From: JACCSI01 sp963815285
GTDB lineage: Bacteria; Acidobacteriota; Vicinamibacteria; Vicinamibacterales; UBA2999
DNA length: 64,000 bases
NCBI GenBank assembly: GCA_963815285.1
Contig: CAWFGB010000002.1
Coordinates: forward strand, 293,221-357,220
Reading direction: 5' to 3'
Positions 17,330 through 25,377 of the stretch are shown here, in pieces. The notes under the pieces are model-generated. The model was given only the letters and a program-made list of their open reading frames with translations. It had not been told where the DNA came from and did no database searches. Made by a program: the position numbers and the translations under genes. Numbering within the stretch: the stretch's first letter is position 1; every line of letters starts with the position of its first letter.

Positions 17330-17667
17330 CGACGTTCAACTGGCGAACCTAATCACCCCCCGGGAACGAGCCACGAACTCGCACTGCTACTCAGGTTTGA
17401 CCTACTGAAGCTTCATCTCTTGGGCCCTTAACGCTAAGGCTGCCCAGAGCCCAAACACGCCCTTTCGCTAGGCGAACTGCTGCTCGCCTGACCCCTTTTC
17501 AACTGCAGAAGCGCTCGGCGCGCCGCGAGCATTGACGGCGCTTGCTATGAGAGCGGACTGAGGCGACGTCTCCAGCACTATCGGCGTCTCGCGTACGGCG
17601 GGCCCTCGGTAGGTTGCGGCTTGGCTGACACGTCGGATCCGCCTCTTATTGAATCCCAATATCTCTC
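17330..17667. other. Non-coding stretch upstream of the YoaS/YozG-like operon
   Basis: About 340 bases with no supported gene. Short open frames on the minus strand have no start signals or family resemblance. The last 40 bases become abruptly AT-rich and lead into the operator described next. Confidence 0.4.
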
Positions 17668-17709
17668 TTGACGATAATCGATAAATAATTTATTGATATT
17701 CGATATATT
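17668..17709 (+). promoter_or_regulatory. Promoter overlapped by a 31-base palindrome
   Basis: TTGACG (17668-17673) and TATTGA (17691-17696) are 17 bases apart, a plausible -35/-10 pair. An imperfect inverted repeat covers 17672-17702; its core ATCgATAAAT-A-ATTTATtGAT (17677-17697) has a single mismatch, and the outer CGA/TCG also pair. The palindrome sits exactly on the promoter, as expected for an autorepressor. The HTH protein encoded two genes downstream is the obvious candidate to bind it. Confidence 0.55.
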
Positions 17710-17728
17710 CAGCAAGAGGTGGTAAACC

Positions 17729-18256
17729 ATGTCGAGGCCAGCCCCATCTTCCGCAGCGCTGCCGATCGCGTACGTCGCGCTCCGGATTCTCATCGTCGTG
17801 AATTGGCTGTTCGGCGCCGCGATCCTTGCGCTGCTGGTCGTGATGCCCACCGAGCAATGGATCATGTCCGCGCTCGATCTTTCTCCATCGCCTGAGGCCG
17901 ACCGGGTGATCACCGGCTTGCAAGCGATCGCGGTGGTCGGCCTCGGCGCGGTCCCGCTCAATTACGCCGTCCTCAAACGGCTGCTCGCGATCGTTGAAAC
18001 GGTTCGCACGGGCGATCCATTCGTCGCCGAAAACGCGGCCCGCCTGCAGGCGATCGCCTGGGCGCTACTCGTGCTGCAAGTGCTCAGCTTGATCGTCGGT
18101 GCAATCGCCACTGCCGTTTCAACGCCGGCGCATCCGATCGATGTCGATGCCGGCTTTTCGCTCAACGGCTGGCTCGCCGTACTCCTTACGTTCCTGTTGG
18201 CCCGCGTGTTCGCGGAAGGCACCCTGATGCGCGACGACCTCGAAGGGACGGTGTGA
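17729..18256 (+). CDS. DUF2975-like membrane protein (YoaS-like)
   Basis: 175 residues with four membrane segments (about 15-40, 65-85, 108-132, 148-165). The layout, the RTGDPFVAENAARLQAIAWALLVLQ stretch before helix 3, and an HTH gene immediately downstream fit the DUF2975 family, exemplified by B. subtilis YoaS beside YozG. A strong site AAGAGGTGG lies 7 bases before ATG. In such pairs the membrane protein is thought to modulate the DNA-binding partner; this is inferred here. The stop is one base from the next ATG. Confidence 0.78.
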   Translation: MSRPAPSSAALPIAYVALRILIVVNWLFGAAILALLVVMPTEQWIMSALDLSPSPEADRVITGLQAIAVVGLGAVPLNYAVLKRLLAIVETVRTGDPFVAENAARLQAIAWALLVLQVLSLIVGAIATAVSTPAHPIDVDAGFSLNGWLAVLLTFLLARVFAEGTLMRDDLEGTV

Positions 18257-18257
18257 C

Positions 18258-18515
18258 ATGGCGATCGCCGTCAAGCTCGACGACCTACTCCACGATCGGC
18301 GGATGACGCTGACCGAGCTCGCCGATCGGATCGGCATGACGCTCGCCAATCTCTCGATCCTCAAGACCGGCAAAGCGCGCGCGATCCGCTTCACGACGCT
18401 CGATGCGATCTGCGAGGCGCTCTCGTGCCAGCCTGGCGACATTCTCCGGTTTGAGCCGGCGCACGTTGAACACGGGCAACCGGCCGCGGCGGGCAAGCGG
18501 AGCTCAAGCCGCTGA
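18258..18515 (+). CDS. YozG-like XRE-family transcriptional regulator
   Basis: 85 residues: a compact Cro/CI helix-turn-helix. The order MAIAVKLDDLLHDRRMTLTELADRIGMTLANLSILKTGKARAIRFTTLDAICEALSC-QPGDIL is the YozG-type arrangement, with recognition helix NLSILKTGKA at residues about 33-42. The tail after GDILRFEP is a short basic extension. It probably binds the AT-rich palindrome upstream of the operon and regulates itself and the membrane partner. Spacing of one base to the previous gene indicates coupling. Confidence 0.88.
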   Translation: MAIAVKLDDLLHDRRMTLTELADRIGMTLANLSILKTGKARAIRFTTLDAICEALSCQPGDILRFEPAHVEHGQPAAAGKRSSSR

Positions 18516-18543
18516 CCGCCGAATCCAACCAGGAGACCTTCAG

Positions 18544-18933
18544 ATGAAAGACAACGTCACCTTGGTCATCACGTCTCTGCTCTCGATCCTCCTTATGTCG
18601 TTTCACCATGCCGACGATGTCGCCCGCGGGATGGCGCCGGCAGGGCTCGAGAACCTCATTGCTGTGGTCATCCTGCTCGTCTGGCTGTACGGAACGTTGG
18701 TGCTTGCTGGGCGGCGATCGGGGCACATCATCATCCTCGTCGCGTCGATCTTTGCGGCGGGCATGCCGATGGTTCACATGATGGGATCGGGACTTGCGGG
18801 CGGCAAGTTCGGCAACGCCAACGGAGCCTTTTTCTTCGCTTGGACGCTCATCGTGCTCAACGTGACCGCGCTCTTCTCCGTCATCCTCTCAGCGCGCGAA
18901 CTATGGGGCCTGCGCCGGGGTCAGCCCGGCTAG
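18544..18933 (+). CDS. Four-helix membrane protein of the YoaS/YozG-like operon
   Basis: 129 residues from ATG 18544, with AGGAGA 7 bases upstream. Four hydrophobic segments (about 4-22, 34-54, 58-78, 97-119) with conserved-looking FHHADDVARGMAP between helices 1 and 2. No family name recognised. It lies 28 bases after the regulator gene and ends the operon, so it may be the regulated effector; that is inference. Confidence 0.7.
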   Translation: MKDNVTLVITSLLSILLMSFHHADDVARGMAPAGLENLIAVVILLVWLYGTLVLAGRRSGHIIILVASIFAAGMPMVHMMGSGLAGGKFGNANGAFFFAWTLIVLNVTALFSVILSARELWGLRRGQPG

Positions 18934-19039
18934 TCGAACCCACAACCTCCTGTGCAATCCTTCGCGACTACGGCGTCCCGCATGTCAGCGGCAGCGACAG
19001 CTTGCGCCTTCGTTTCATCGCCCCCACCACCGTAAACGG

Positions 19040-22000
19040 TCATCGCGCGACGACACCGAGACGGTCGGTCCGCACGAAGCGCACTCCCGACGGCGTTACT
19101 CCGCTTACCGTCACGGTGACGTTGTAACTGCCCGGCTGTGCGGGCTGGAAGTTTCCGACCAGTGTGGGTGCGTTCGGATCGATCTTCACAGCCGACCGAC
19201 GCCGCGGTAGCGCCTTGTCCCACGGAAAACGAGCACGTGCCATGCGTGAGGCAATCGAACGCCGCGCGAAGATCTCACCCTTCTGCGAGCGGCCGCTCAA
19301 TATCGTGAGTCGTGCGACGTCTGGCGGTAGCGCGTCACCGCCAATTGGAGGCGGGTCGATTTTATTCAGCTCGCGCCGCCAGCGCCGAACCTCGTCCCGC
19401 AAGCCAAGGCTCGGAGCCGAGATCGTCAGTGATGCCCTGCCCGACGCGAATAGCGCCGAATCATCCAGCATGATCGCTCCGATCTGTACCACGTCGCCCA
19501 CCTTGACGCGCCGCGGATACGCCGCGATCACCAGTCGCAACGGCGAATCCACAAACACGCCCACCGTGTAGGCGACGTGCGCGTGTTCCATCGTCTGAAC
19601 TTGCAGACGCCAACGGCCGGGCGCTGGGTCCGCAATGCGGCAGACGACAAACGTATCTGCGAGGTGGCGGCGCACGAAGGATGCGTGTTCGGGTACGACT
19701 CTACCGCGGGAATCGATAAGGCGAATGCCTACTTCGTTCGGTTTGCGCGGCTCACCGACCACGGCCCGCAAACCGGCGTCGGCCCACGCGACCGTAAAGG
19801 TCGCCGCGCGTGCGGCGGCGTCGATGAACGCCGGAACAGAGCTCGTCGATGCCTGGCCCTGTTGGTTGACCACGATGGATGTGCCACTGACCTGTCCACG
19901 GATGTAGTTGTAGACCTCGAACAGCTCGTCGATCGCCGGCATGAAGTAATACCGGCCAGACGTGGCCGCAGCCAGCGACTCGAGCAGCGGCTGGTCGGAC
20001 GCCGGTCCCATCGCACAGGAAAAAAGACGAACGTCGGCCGGCAGCGCCTGCGCCGCGTCGAGCGCCGACGGGCGCGTCGAGCCGGCAGGGGCACAGCCCT
20101 TGTTGTCGTAGCCGTCGGAGAACAGCACGATCGCGCGCGGTGTAGGCGCCGCACCCAGGAGTGCCGCCGCCGATGCGATCCCGTCGCCCATCGCGGTGCA
20201 GCCGCCGAACGCAACGCCGTTCACCGAGTTCATCGCCGCGTCTTTCACTGACTGTCCAGTGATCTCTTCGACCGTGGCGCCGGCCACCGGAAACTCCACG
20301 CGAGCGTCGTCGCCGAAGCTGACGAGGCCCACATGATCGTCGATGCCCATCAGATCGATCGCTTGCCGCGTGGAAATGCGCGTGATGTCCACATAATCGA
20401 AGAAGATCATGCTGCCCGAGCGATCGAGCACGGTAGCGACGCTCACGGGGGCCGCATCGGGAACGTCGGCGTTGTCGATCACCAGCGCGAAGTCCTGCCA
20501 GTCGGATGTGATCGCCGGGTTCGCGCTCGCGAGCAAAAAAGGCGCGATCACGCGCACCTCATAGACGCCCAACGGGTTCCGGATGTACACACACTCGACG
20601 TTGTTGGTGCTGTCGAACGAACTGCCGGTGACAGAGAAGCCGTTTTGAAATACGTTTCCCCGGAAGATGCGATTTGTGTTGACCTCTCGCACCTCCAGAT
20701 CCAGATCGTTCATGCGCGCGGTGTTGGCGTTGGCGCCCGCCGCCGCGTCAGTCCACACGAGCGTGATGCGCAGCGGCCGTGAGGTGTCGACTGGCGACAC
20801 TTTGATCAGCAGTTCCTGCCCATCCGCTGTGAACGCGTGCCGCTGGTCGGAGTAAATGCCCGGCCCTCTGTCAGACGCGGGACTCTGTAGCAGGATGTTG
20901 CTCAGGCTCAGTCGTCCCCAGCCTTGATCGTTATTGGGAATGTCCGTCAGCGGCTGGCTGTCGCGAGCTTCGAGATTCGTGGCGATCAGGCTCCCCGGGC
21001 TGCCACCACCGAGCATGCGCACGAAAATGCGACTGGTCGTCGCGTCAAACGCCCACTGTCCGGCACTGACGATGGCTGCCGCGTTCGCGACCTGCGTCAG
21101 CAGTGTATTGCCTTCGACTACTGCGTTCGGGACAAACATCAGCTGACGCCGAAAGACGTTGGCGGTATCAGCAGACCATCGATCCTTATCGAACTGCACC
21201 GCATTCAGCGACCGCCAGTTCTCGCCACCGCCGAGGTTTTCGGCCGCGACGATGAGAAGCGCCTTCAGCATCGCGGGGCTTGGCGTCTTGCCGCCGGTGC
21301 GATTGCGCCACCATTCGGTGATCACCGCACACGCGCCGGCGACTTGCGGCGCTGCCATCGATGTACCGGTGAGTGACGTGTACTGGTCGATCGTCGCACC
21401 GGGATTCGCCGGATCAGGCGAGCCGGTCCCTGGAATCGGCGTCACACGCGTCGCCGTGCGAGAAAAGGCGGCCGACACGTCCGTTCCAGGCGCGACGATC
21501 GTCGGCAGGATCCGTGTGTCCAGGGCGGGCCCACGTGACGACGTGCCCGCAATGCCGCGGATATCTTCCGACGGAAACCCCTGTCCAGGACGCGAGGTCA
21601 GCGAGTTACCCACGATGATGGCGTTCTTGGATTCGTGCGGCGTGGTGATGCTCTGCGGCCGCCCGCCAGCGTTCCCGGCGCTGAACACGACCGCGAGCGA
21701 TTCGAGCGCCGCGGTGTTGCCGTTCGGATCACGGACGGCAAGATCGACCTCGCGGCACTGTGCGACATAGCCGTCGCCACCATCGTTGGTGCCGCCCCAA
21801 CTGTTATTCATCACTGCGGCGCCGTTGCGCACTGAATCCTCTGCAAGCGTGGCAAAGGACGGCTGTGGGAACACGTTGCCATCGAGAAAGTTCTGAGTGA
21901 CAAAGCGGGCGCCAGGTGCCACGCCTTGTCCCCAGAGAAAATTGCCCGGGGCCACCGCTTCGGTCTGTCCGGTCGCGGCGTTGCCAACCGCGATGCCCGC

Positions 22001-23005
22001 GACGTGCGTGCCGTGCCCGTTCGTGTCAGTGACACCGGCGCCGGCGGTGTAATCAACGAACGCCGCCTGGCGTCCGCGCAGGTCGGCATGGGCCACGGCC
22101 GTGGCATTGCTGGCGTTAGCGTCTACGCCACTGTCGACAATGGCAACGGTGACGCCGGTTCCGTCGACGCCAACCTGCGCGAGCCACGACTGATAGCCGG
22201 GAACCGGCGCCGCGGCGGGCGCAGCCGCTCCGTCGAGATTCTCGGCCACGATCTGCGCCTCACGCTCTCCGTCCGCCTCCATGCGTTGGACCGGTTCTAC
22301 CCATCGAACATGCGGCATGCGAGCAAGGGTCTCGACGAGAGCGCCTTGCACTCTGAAGATCGCGTACTCACCGCCGTAAACGGCGGGCTGGCGTGCCTCT
22401 TCGAGAATGCGTCCTCCCGCGGCTTCGATCGCCGCGCCGACGGCCCGGGCCTCGCTGCTCGGATAGGCGCCAACGGACACGTACTCGACGTTGGCAGCAG
22501 CGTTGGAGGAAATACGATAGGCAGGCTTCAGCGGACCGATCCAGACGACGAACGCCAGTTCGCGCAACGCGGCCACCGCAGCGGTCGGCGCACAGACGAA
22601 CAGCCCGTAGCCGGAGATCGGCTCCACGACGTCGAGACCGCGGGCTTCGATAGCCCGCACCCACGTGTCGAGAGGGGGACCGGCAAGCTGCACCAGGTGA
22701 TGAGGCCAGCCAGGCAATTCGGCAGCACTGACATCGAGGTCACGCGGGACGTCGGGCTCGACTTTTGTCTCGACATCGATCGTGTAGCGGCCGATACGTA
22801 GCAGATTGGTGTCCGGAAGTAACTTGACCCGGTAGCCTGCGGCTTCGAGCGCCTCGAATTGACGATCAGTTCCTCGCACCAGCACACCGGCCGGCGTGTC
22901 GGCTTCCGGAATGACCCCCCTGCCCTGCTCGGCTGACAACACCGCAGCCGTTGCAGGCTCGGATGTCGCCCCGGTACGCCGCGTGATCAGTGCTTTGTTC
23001 GACAT
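19040..23005 (-). CDS. Subtilisin-like protease fused to a von Willebrand A domain
   Basis: 1321 residues from ATG 23005, chosen because AGGAG lies 6 bases upstream; the longer upstream frame is unnatural. Residues 1-265 form a two-part inhibitor-like prodomain (two VEYV/VRWVEP-type strands). The S8 domain at about 275-590 has all catalytic residues: Asp291 (IVDSGVD), His331 (NGHGTHVAG), Asn445 (SAGNAGG) and Ser549 (GTSMAAP). A jelly-roll/P-domain-like region (about 620-850) precedes a VWA domain (about 855-1030) with an intact MIDAS D-x-S-x-S at 861-865 (DRSGSM) and LFSDGYDN. A beta-rich tail (1050-1321) follows. No signal peptide is visible, odd for such a protein; it may use another export route. 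Likely processes proteins bound through the VWA domain. Confidence 0.88.
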   Translation of the reverse strand: MSNKALITRRTGATSEPATAAVLSAEQGRGVIPEADTPAGVLVRGTDRQFEALEAAGYRVKLLPDTNLLRIGRYTIDVETKVEPDVPRDLDVSAAELPGWPHHLVQLAGPPLDTWVRAIEARGLDVVEPISGYGLFVCAPTAAVAALRELAFVVWIGPLKPAYRISSNAAANVEYVSVGAYPSSEARAVGAAIEAAGGRILEEARQPAVYGGEYAIFRVQGALVETLARMPHVRWVEPVQRMEADGEREAQIVAENLDGAAAPAAAPVPGYQSWLAQVGVDGTGVTVAIVDSGVDANASNATAVAHADLRGRQAAFVDYTAGAGVTDTNGHGTHVAGIAVGNAATGQTEAVAPGNFLWGQGVAPGARFVTQNFLDGNVFPQPSFATLAEDSVRNGAAVMNNSWGGTNDGGDGYVAQCREVDLAVRDPNGNTAALESLAVVFSAGNAGGRPQSITTPHESKNAIIVGNSLTSRPGQGFPSEDIRGIAGTSSRGPALDTRILPTIVAPGTDVSAAFSRTATRVTPIPGTGSPDPANPGATIDQYTSLTGTSMAAPQVAGACAVITEWWRNRTGGKTPSPAMLKALLIVAAENLGGGENWRSLNAVQFDKDRWSADTANVFRRQLMFVPNAVVEGNTLLTQVANAAAIVSAGQWAFDATTSRIFVRMLGGGSPGSLIATNLEARDSQPLTDIPNNDQGWGRLSLSNILLQSPASDRGPGIYSDQRHAFTADGQELLIKVSPVDTSRPLRITLVWTDAAAGANANTARMNDLDLEVREVNTNRIFRGNVFQNGFSVTGSSFDSTNNVECVYIRNPLGVYEVRVIAPFLLASANPAITSDWQDFALVIDNADVPDAAPVSVATVLDRSGSMIFFDYVDITRISTRQAIDLMGIDDHVGLVSFGDDARVEFPVAGATVEEITGQSVKDAAMNSVNGVAFGGCTAMGDGIASAAALLGAAPTPRAIVLFSDGYDNKGCAPAGSTRPSALDAAQALPADVRLFSCAMGPASDQPLLESLAAATSGRYYFMPAIDELFEVYNYIRGQVSGTSIVVNQQGQASTSSVPAFIDAAARAATFTVAWADAGLRAVVGEPRKPNEVGIRLIDSRGRVVPEHASFVRRHLADTFVVCRIADPAPGRWRLQVQTMEHAHVAYTVGVFVDSPLRLVIAAYPRRVKVGDVVQIGAIMLDDSALFASGRASLTISAPSLGLRDEVRRWRRELNKIDPPPIGGDALPPDVARLTILSGRSQKGEIFARRSIASRMARARFPWDKALPRRRSAVKIDPNAPTLVGNFQPAQPGSYNVTVTVSGVTPSGVRFVRTDRLGVVAR

Positions 23006-23291
23006 CGCTGCTCCTGCCCCCAAGCGCACAACCCTGGCGGTAGGATATCGCTGTTGACAGGTCAGGAGGTCCGCTTCGCTCAACGGCCTCTCGCGCGTGG
23101 CCGCTCTATCGAGTCGAGCTCGCGGTCTACCCGCGTCCAACTTGTGTCCGCTCAGGGCATGTGGGCCTCCATCGCAGCGCTGATCGCAGTAGTGCTGTTT
23201 CTGTTTGGCGTTGGGCGAAGGCGCCAACACTCTGCCGCGTCATTGCCGGACCCTGCGCCAGCCCGCCGTCCCTGCGCGAGCTCGATGACGT

Positions 23292-23867
23292 CTACACGCC
23301 GCGTCGCCCACGAACAGGCGAAGGCAGGGTGTTGCCCATGTCCCGCAGAATAAGCGCCGAGTACAGGTCCGCGCGCCGGTAAGTAGAGGGCCGCGACCGT
23401 AACACTCGCACCGACGCGTAGCCTGTGCGTCGGAACAGCTGCCGAAGGCTTGTCTGGCTGAGAGGATGCGGCACCCATCGGTTCGCGACGTCAGTATCGT
23501 ATTCAACGATCAGGAAGGCCGGCGCAGGATTCACTCGCTCGGCACAAGACCGGATAAACCCCGCCTGATCCTCGACGAAGTGGAGCGAGTTCGCCATCAG
23601 GATTCCATCGACGTCCACAAACGGCCAGGGCAATCGTGAGAAGTCGCCGACATGCGGCGTAATGCGAATGCCGTTATGGACGGCCGGAATATCTTGAAGG
23701 GCCGAGCGAATTCGATCCAGCGCATGAATGCTGCTTCCTGGTGCCAGCAGTTCCGCGAGCGCGGTCGTGAAGAGGCCTCGGCCGCAACCGAGATCGGCCC
23801 AGGTCGTTGGACCGAGCGCGCAGAGTTCGCTGGTAGCGAGCAAATCGACGGCTTCGGCAAGTTTCAT
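23292..23867 (-). CDS. Class I SAM-dependent methyltransferase
   Basis: 191 residues. Motif I is WADLGCGRGLFTTAL (residues about 23-37), followed by an acidic loop (HALDRIRSAL), the GDF motif (HVGDFSRLPW) and a motif IV/post-I region DGILMANSLHFVEDQAGFIRSC. It ends with PASTYRRADLY-type strands. The fold is a UbiE/YcgJ-like small methyltransferase; the acceptor is unknown. It stands alone, 286 bases from the protease gene, with no clear ribosome-binding site. Confidence 0.85.
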   Translation of the reverse strand: MKLAEAVDLLATSELCALGPTTWADLGCGRGLFTTALAELLAPGSSIHALDRIRSALQDIPAVHNGIRITPHVGDFSRLPWPFVDVDGILMANSLHFVEDQAGFIRSCAERVNPAPAFLIVEYDTDVANRWVPHPLSQTSLRQLFRRTGYASVRVLRSRPSTYRRADLYSALILRDMGNTLPSPVRGRRGV

Positions 23868-24196
23868 GCGCGCGGTCGCTCACTAGGCGAGTCTTGAGCC
23901 TTGGAGGATACCGCGCCCCAAGGTGGCGCACGAAATGCGCCGTCGACTTATCATCAGGAGATCTCGAAGTGGGATTTCGCAACTTGTGTCATGAAGTGCC
24001 GCGATCGCGCACGCAGATGCACCAATCCGCGGCCAGCCCGTGTGTGCCGCCCTCGCGTAAAGCGGCAGCACGGCCGTCGAGCCACGGGCATACCCGCGCA
24101 CTTCGTCATCGCCGGCGCTGCAACGGACCTGGCATCAACTGTGTATTTAAACAAGACGTGGCGTGGCCCACCTGGGAGTACGCAAGGAAGACGAAT
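23868..24196. other. Non-coding stretch before the PEGA protein
   Basis: About 330 bases separating divergent genes. No supported reading frame. An AT-rich spot (TGTATTTAAAC, about 24140-24150) roughly 50 bases before the PEGA-gene start could be a -10 region; no good -35 is seen. Confidence 0.35.
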
Positions 24197-24985
24197 ATGC
24201 GCCTCACGCCGGCTATCGTGCTCGTTGCTGCTTTTCCCGCCTTCACAGCCGCGCAGCAAGCTGGACAACTGTCGGCCGAAGCTCAGACGTACGCTGATGG
24301 TCGCCCCGTGCCCGAGACTCGACGCGTTCAAGGTGGACAACGCCGTGATGGCGCTTTCATAGTGTCGCGGCGCCGAGACGGTGCGGTTATCGTCGGTGCA
24401 TACGGATGGCCGTACGACGACTTCGGCCGCGACTACAACCATTTCGCCGCGCGCTATCGCAACTACGCGCGCGACTACGGCAACTTTGCTTACGACTACC
24501 GCGGGTTTGCACCTAGATATCGCGACTACGCAAGCGATTACGGCAACTTCGCTTACGACTACCAGCCAGAGTCTTTGGACGAGTCATACGACGGACCGGA
24601 GACAATGGGAAGCTTGTCGGTCGATATTCTTCCGACCTTCGCACAGGTCTACATCGATCATCGATATGTCGGCATGTCGTACGAGTTGGGCGGCGGGCTT
24701 ACGCTCGATGCCGGTCCACATCGAGTCGAATTCCGGGCCGATGATCACACGCCTTCTGTTGTGTACGTGAGAATCGAGCCCGGCCAACAGATTGGCTATG
24801 AGGGCGCTCTCGTCAGGCAAAACGCCGAACCAGATCCCCAGCCGCCAGCCCTCGTTCAGCAGGCCACGCCGGCGATGACGGTGTATTTCATTCCCGGCTG
24901 TTATCTTGGCAATGTTCCCCCCACCGCTGCCAGACTGCCTGCCGGGTGCGACATCAGCGCGACCAAAGTAATCAGCACCCGTTGA
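24197..24985 (+). CDS. Exported PEGA-domain protein with tyrosine-rich tandem repeat
   Basis: 262 residues from ATG 24197, with AAGGAAG 6 bases upstream. Signal peptide MRLTPAIVLVAAFPAFTAAQ. Residues 68-122 are a Tyr/Asp/Arg/Asn-rich stretch with two near-identical 20-residue units (RYRNYARDYGNFAYDY, RYRDYASDYGNFAYDY). A PEGA domain at about 138-208 follows (GSLSVDILPTFAQVYID, LTLDAGPHRVEFRADDH). The tail contains two Cys (GCYLG, GCDIS) that may form a disulfide. PEGA domains are surface or envelope binding modules; the Tyr-rich region could bind polysaccharide or stack in an amyloid-like way, which is inference only. Confidence 0.8.
   Translation: MRLTPAIVLVAAFPAFTAAQQAGQLSAEAQTYADGRPVPETRRVQGGQRRDGAFIVSRRRDGAVIVGAYGWPYDDFGRDYNHFAARYRNYARDYGNFAYDYRGFAPRYRDYASDYGNFAYDYQPESLDESYDGPETMGSLSVDILPTFAQVYIDHRYVGMSYELGGGLTLDAGPHRVEFRADDHTPSVVYVRIEPGQQIGYEGALVRQNAEPDPQPPALVQQATPAMTVYFIPGCYLGNVPPTAARLPAGCDISATKVISTR
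24449..24562 (+). repeat. 60-base tandem repeat encoding Tyr-rich units
   Basis: Two consecutive units of about 60 bases encode RYRxYAxDYGNFAYDY. The DNA copies share GACTACGGCAACTT and GCTTACGACTAC. A recent in-frame duplication within the PEGA-protein gene is the simplest explanation. Confidence 0.75.
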
Positions 24986-25076
24986 AGTCTGGCGATTGCC
25001 GCAACTCCCTCGTAGCGAGCGTGACCCGCTCCGCTGACGTGTCGGGGGGACCGTGTTCACGGGGTGTCTCATCGCC

Positions 25077-25199
25077 GGATCGACCGACCGCCAAAATCTT
25101 GACGTGGCCGCTCCAGTCACCGAAGAGGACCGCATCGCCTCGCGCGTCGAAGGCGACCGCGGCGGGCCTTGAAACCGCGGCCACGTGAATATTTCCGGA
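25077..25199 (-). pseudogene. WD40-like propeller blade remnant
   Basis: On the minus strand, about 40 codons after an in-frame stop read SGNIHVAAVSRPAAVAFDARGDAV then LFGDWSGHVKILAVGRS. This has the A-F-D-x-x-G-x-x-V-x-x-G-D-x-x-G-x-V-x-I cadence of a single WD40-type blade. No start, no adjacent blades. Probably the last trace of a lost gene. Confidence 0.4.
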
Positions 25200-25238
25200 T
25201 CACAGCTGCGTTCTCAGTGTCGTCAACTGGCCAGCTTG

Positions 25239-25245
25239 GTAGAAT
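25239..25245 (+). promoter_or_regulatory. Candidate -10 element (GTAGAAT) for the TonB receptor
   Basis: GGTAGAAT spans 25238-25245. Transcription from about 25252 would give a leader of about 125 bases before ATG 25378. The same octamer stands before the 48055 operon. No convincing -35 is seen. Confidence 0.35.
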
Positions 25246-25377
25246 TCGACGATGCCGTCGGCCGTGGGTTCGGCGATCGCAGGCACTCGCTTGCTTCCCA
25301 CTGGTCGCGCGTCTAAGAGCTACACTGACACTCGTCTGTTCAGCGACTTCGATCCGACCAACCCGTTGGAGGTGCCA

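Noticed and set aside
23006..23230. Longer N-terminus for the protease-VWA protein
   Set aside because: The extra 75 residues are unnatural and a strong AGGAG precedes ATG 23005.
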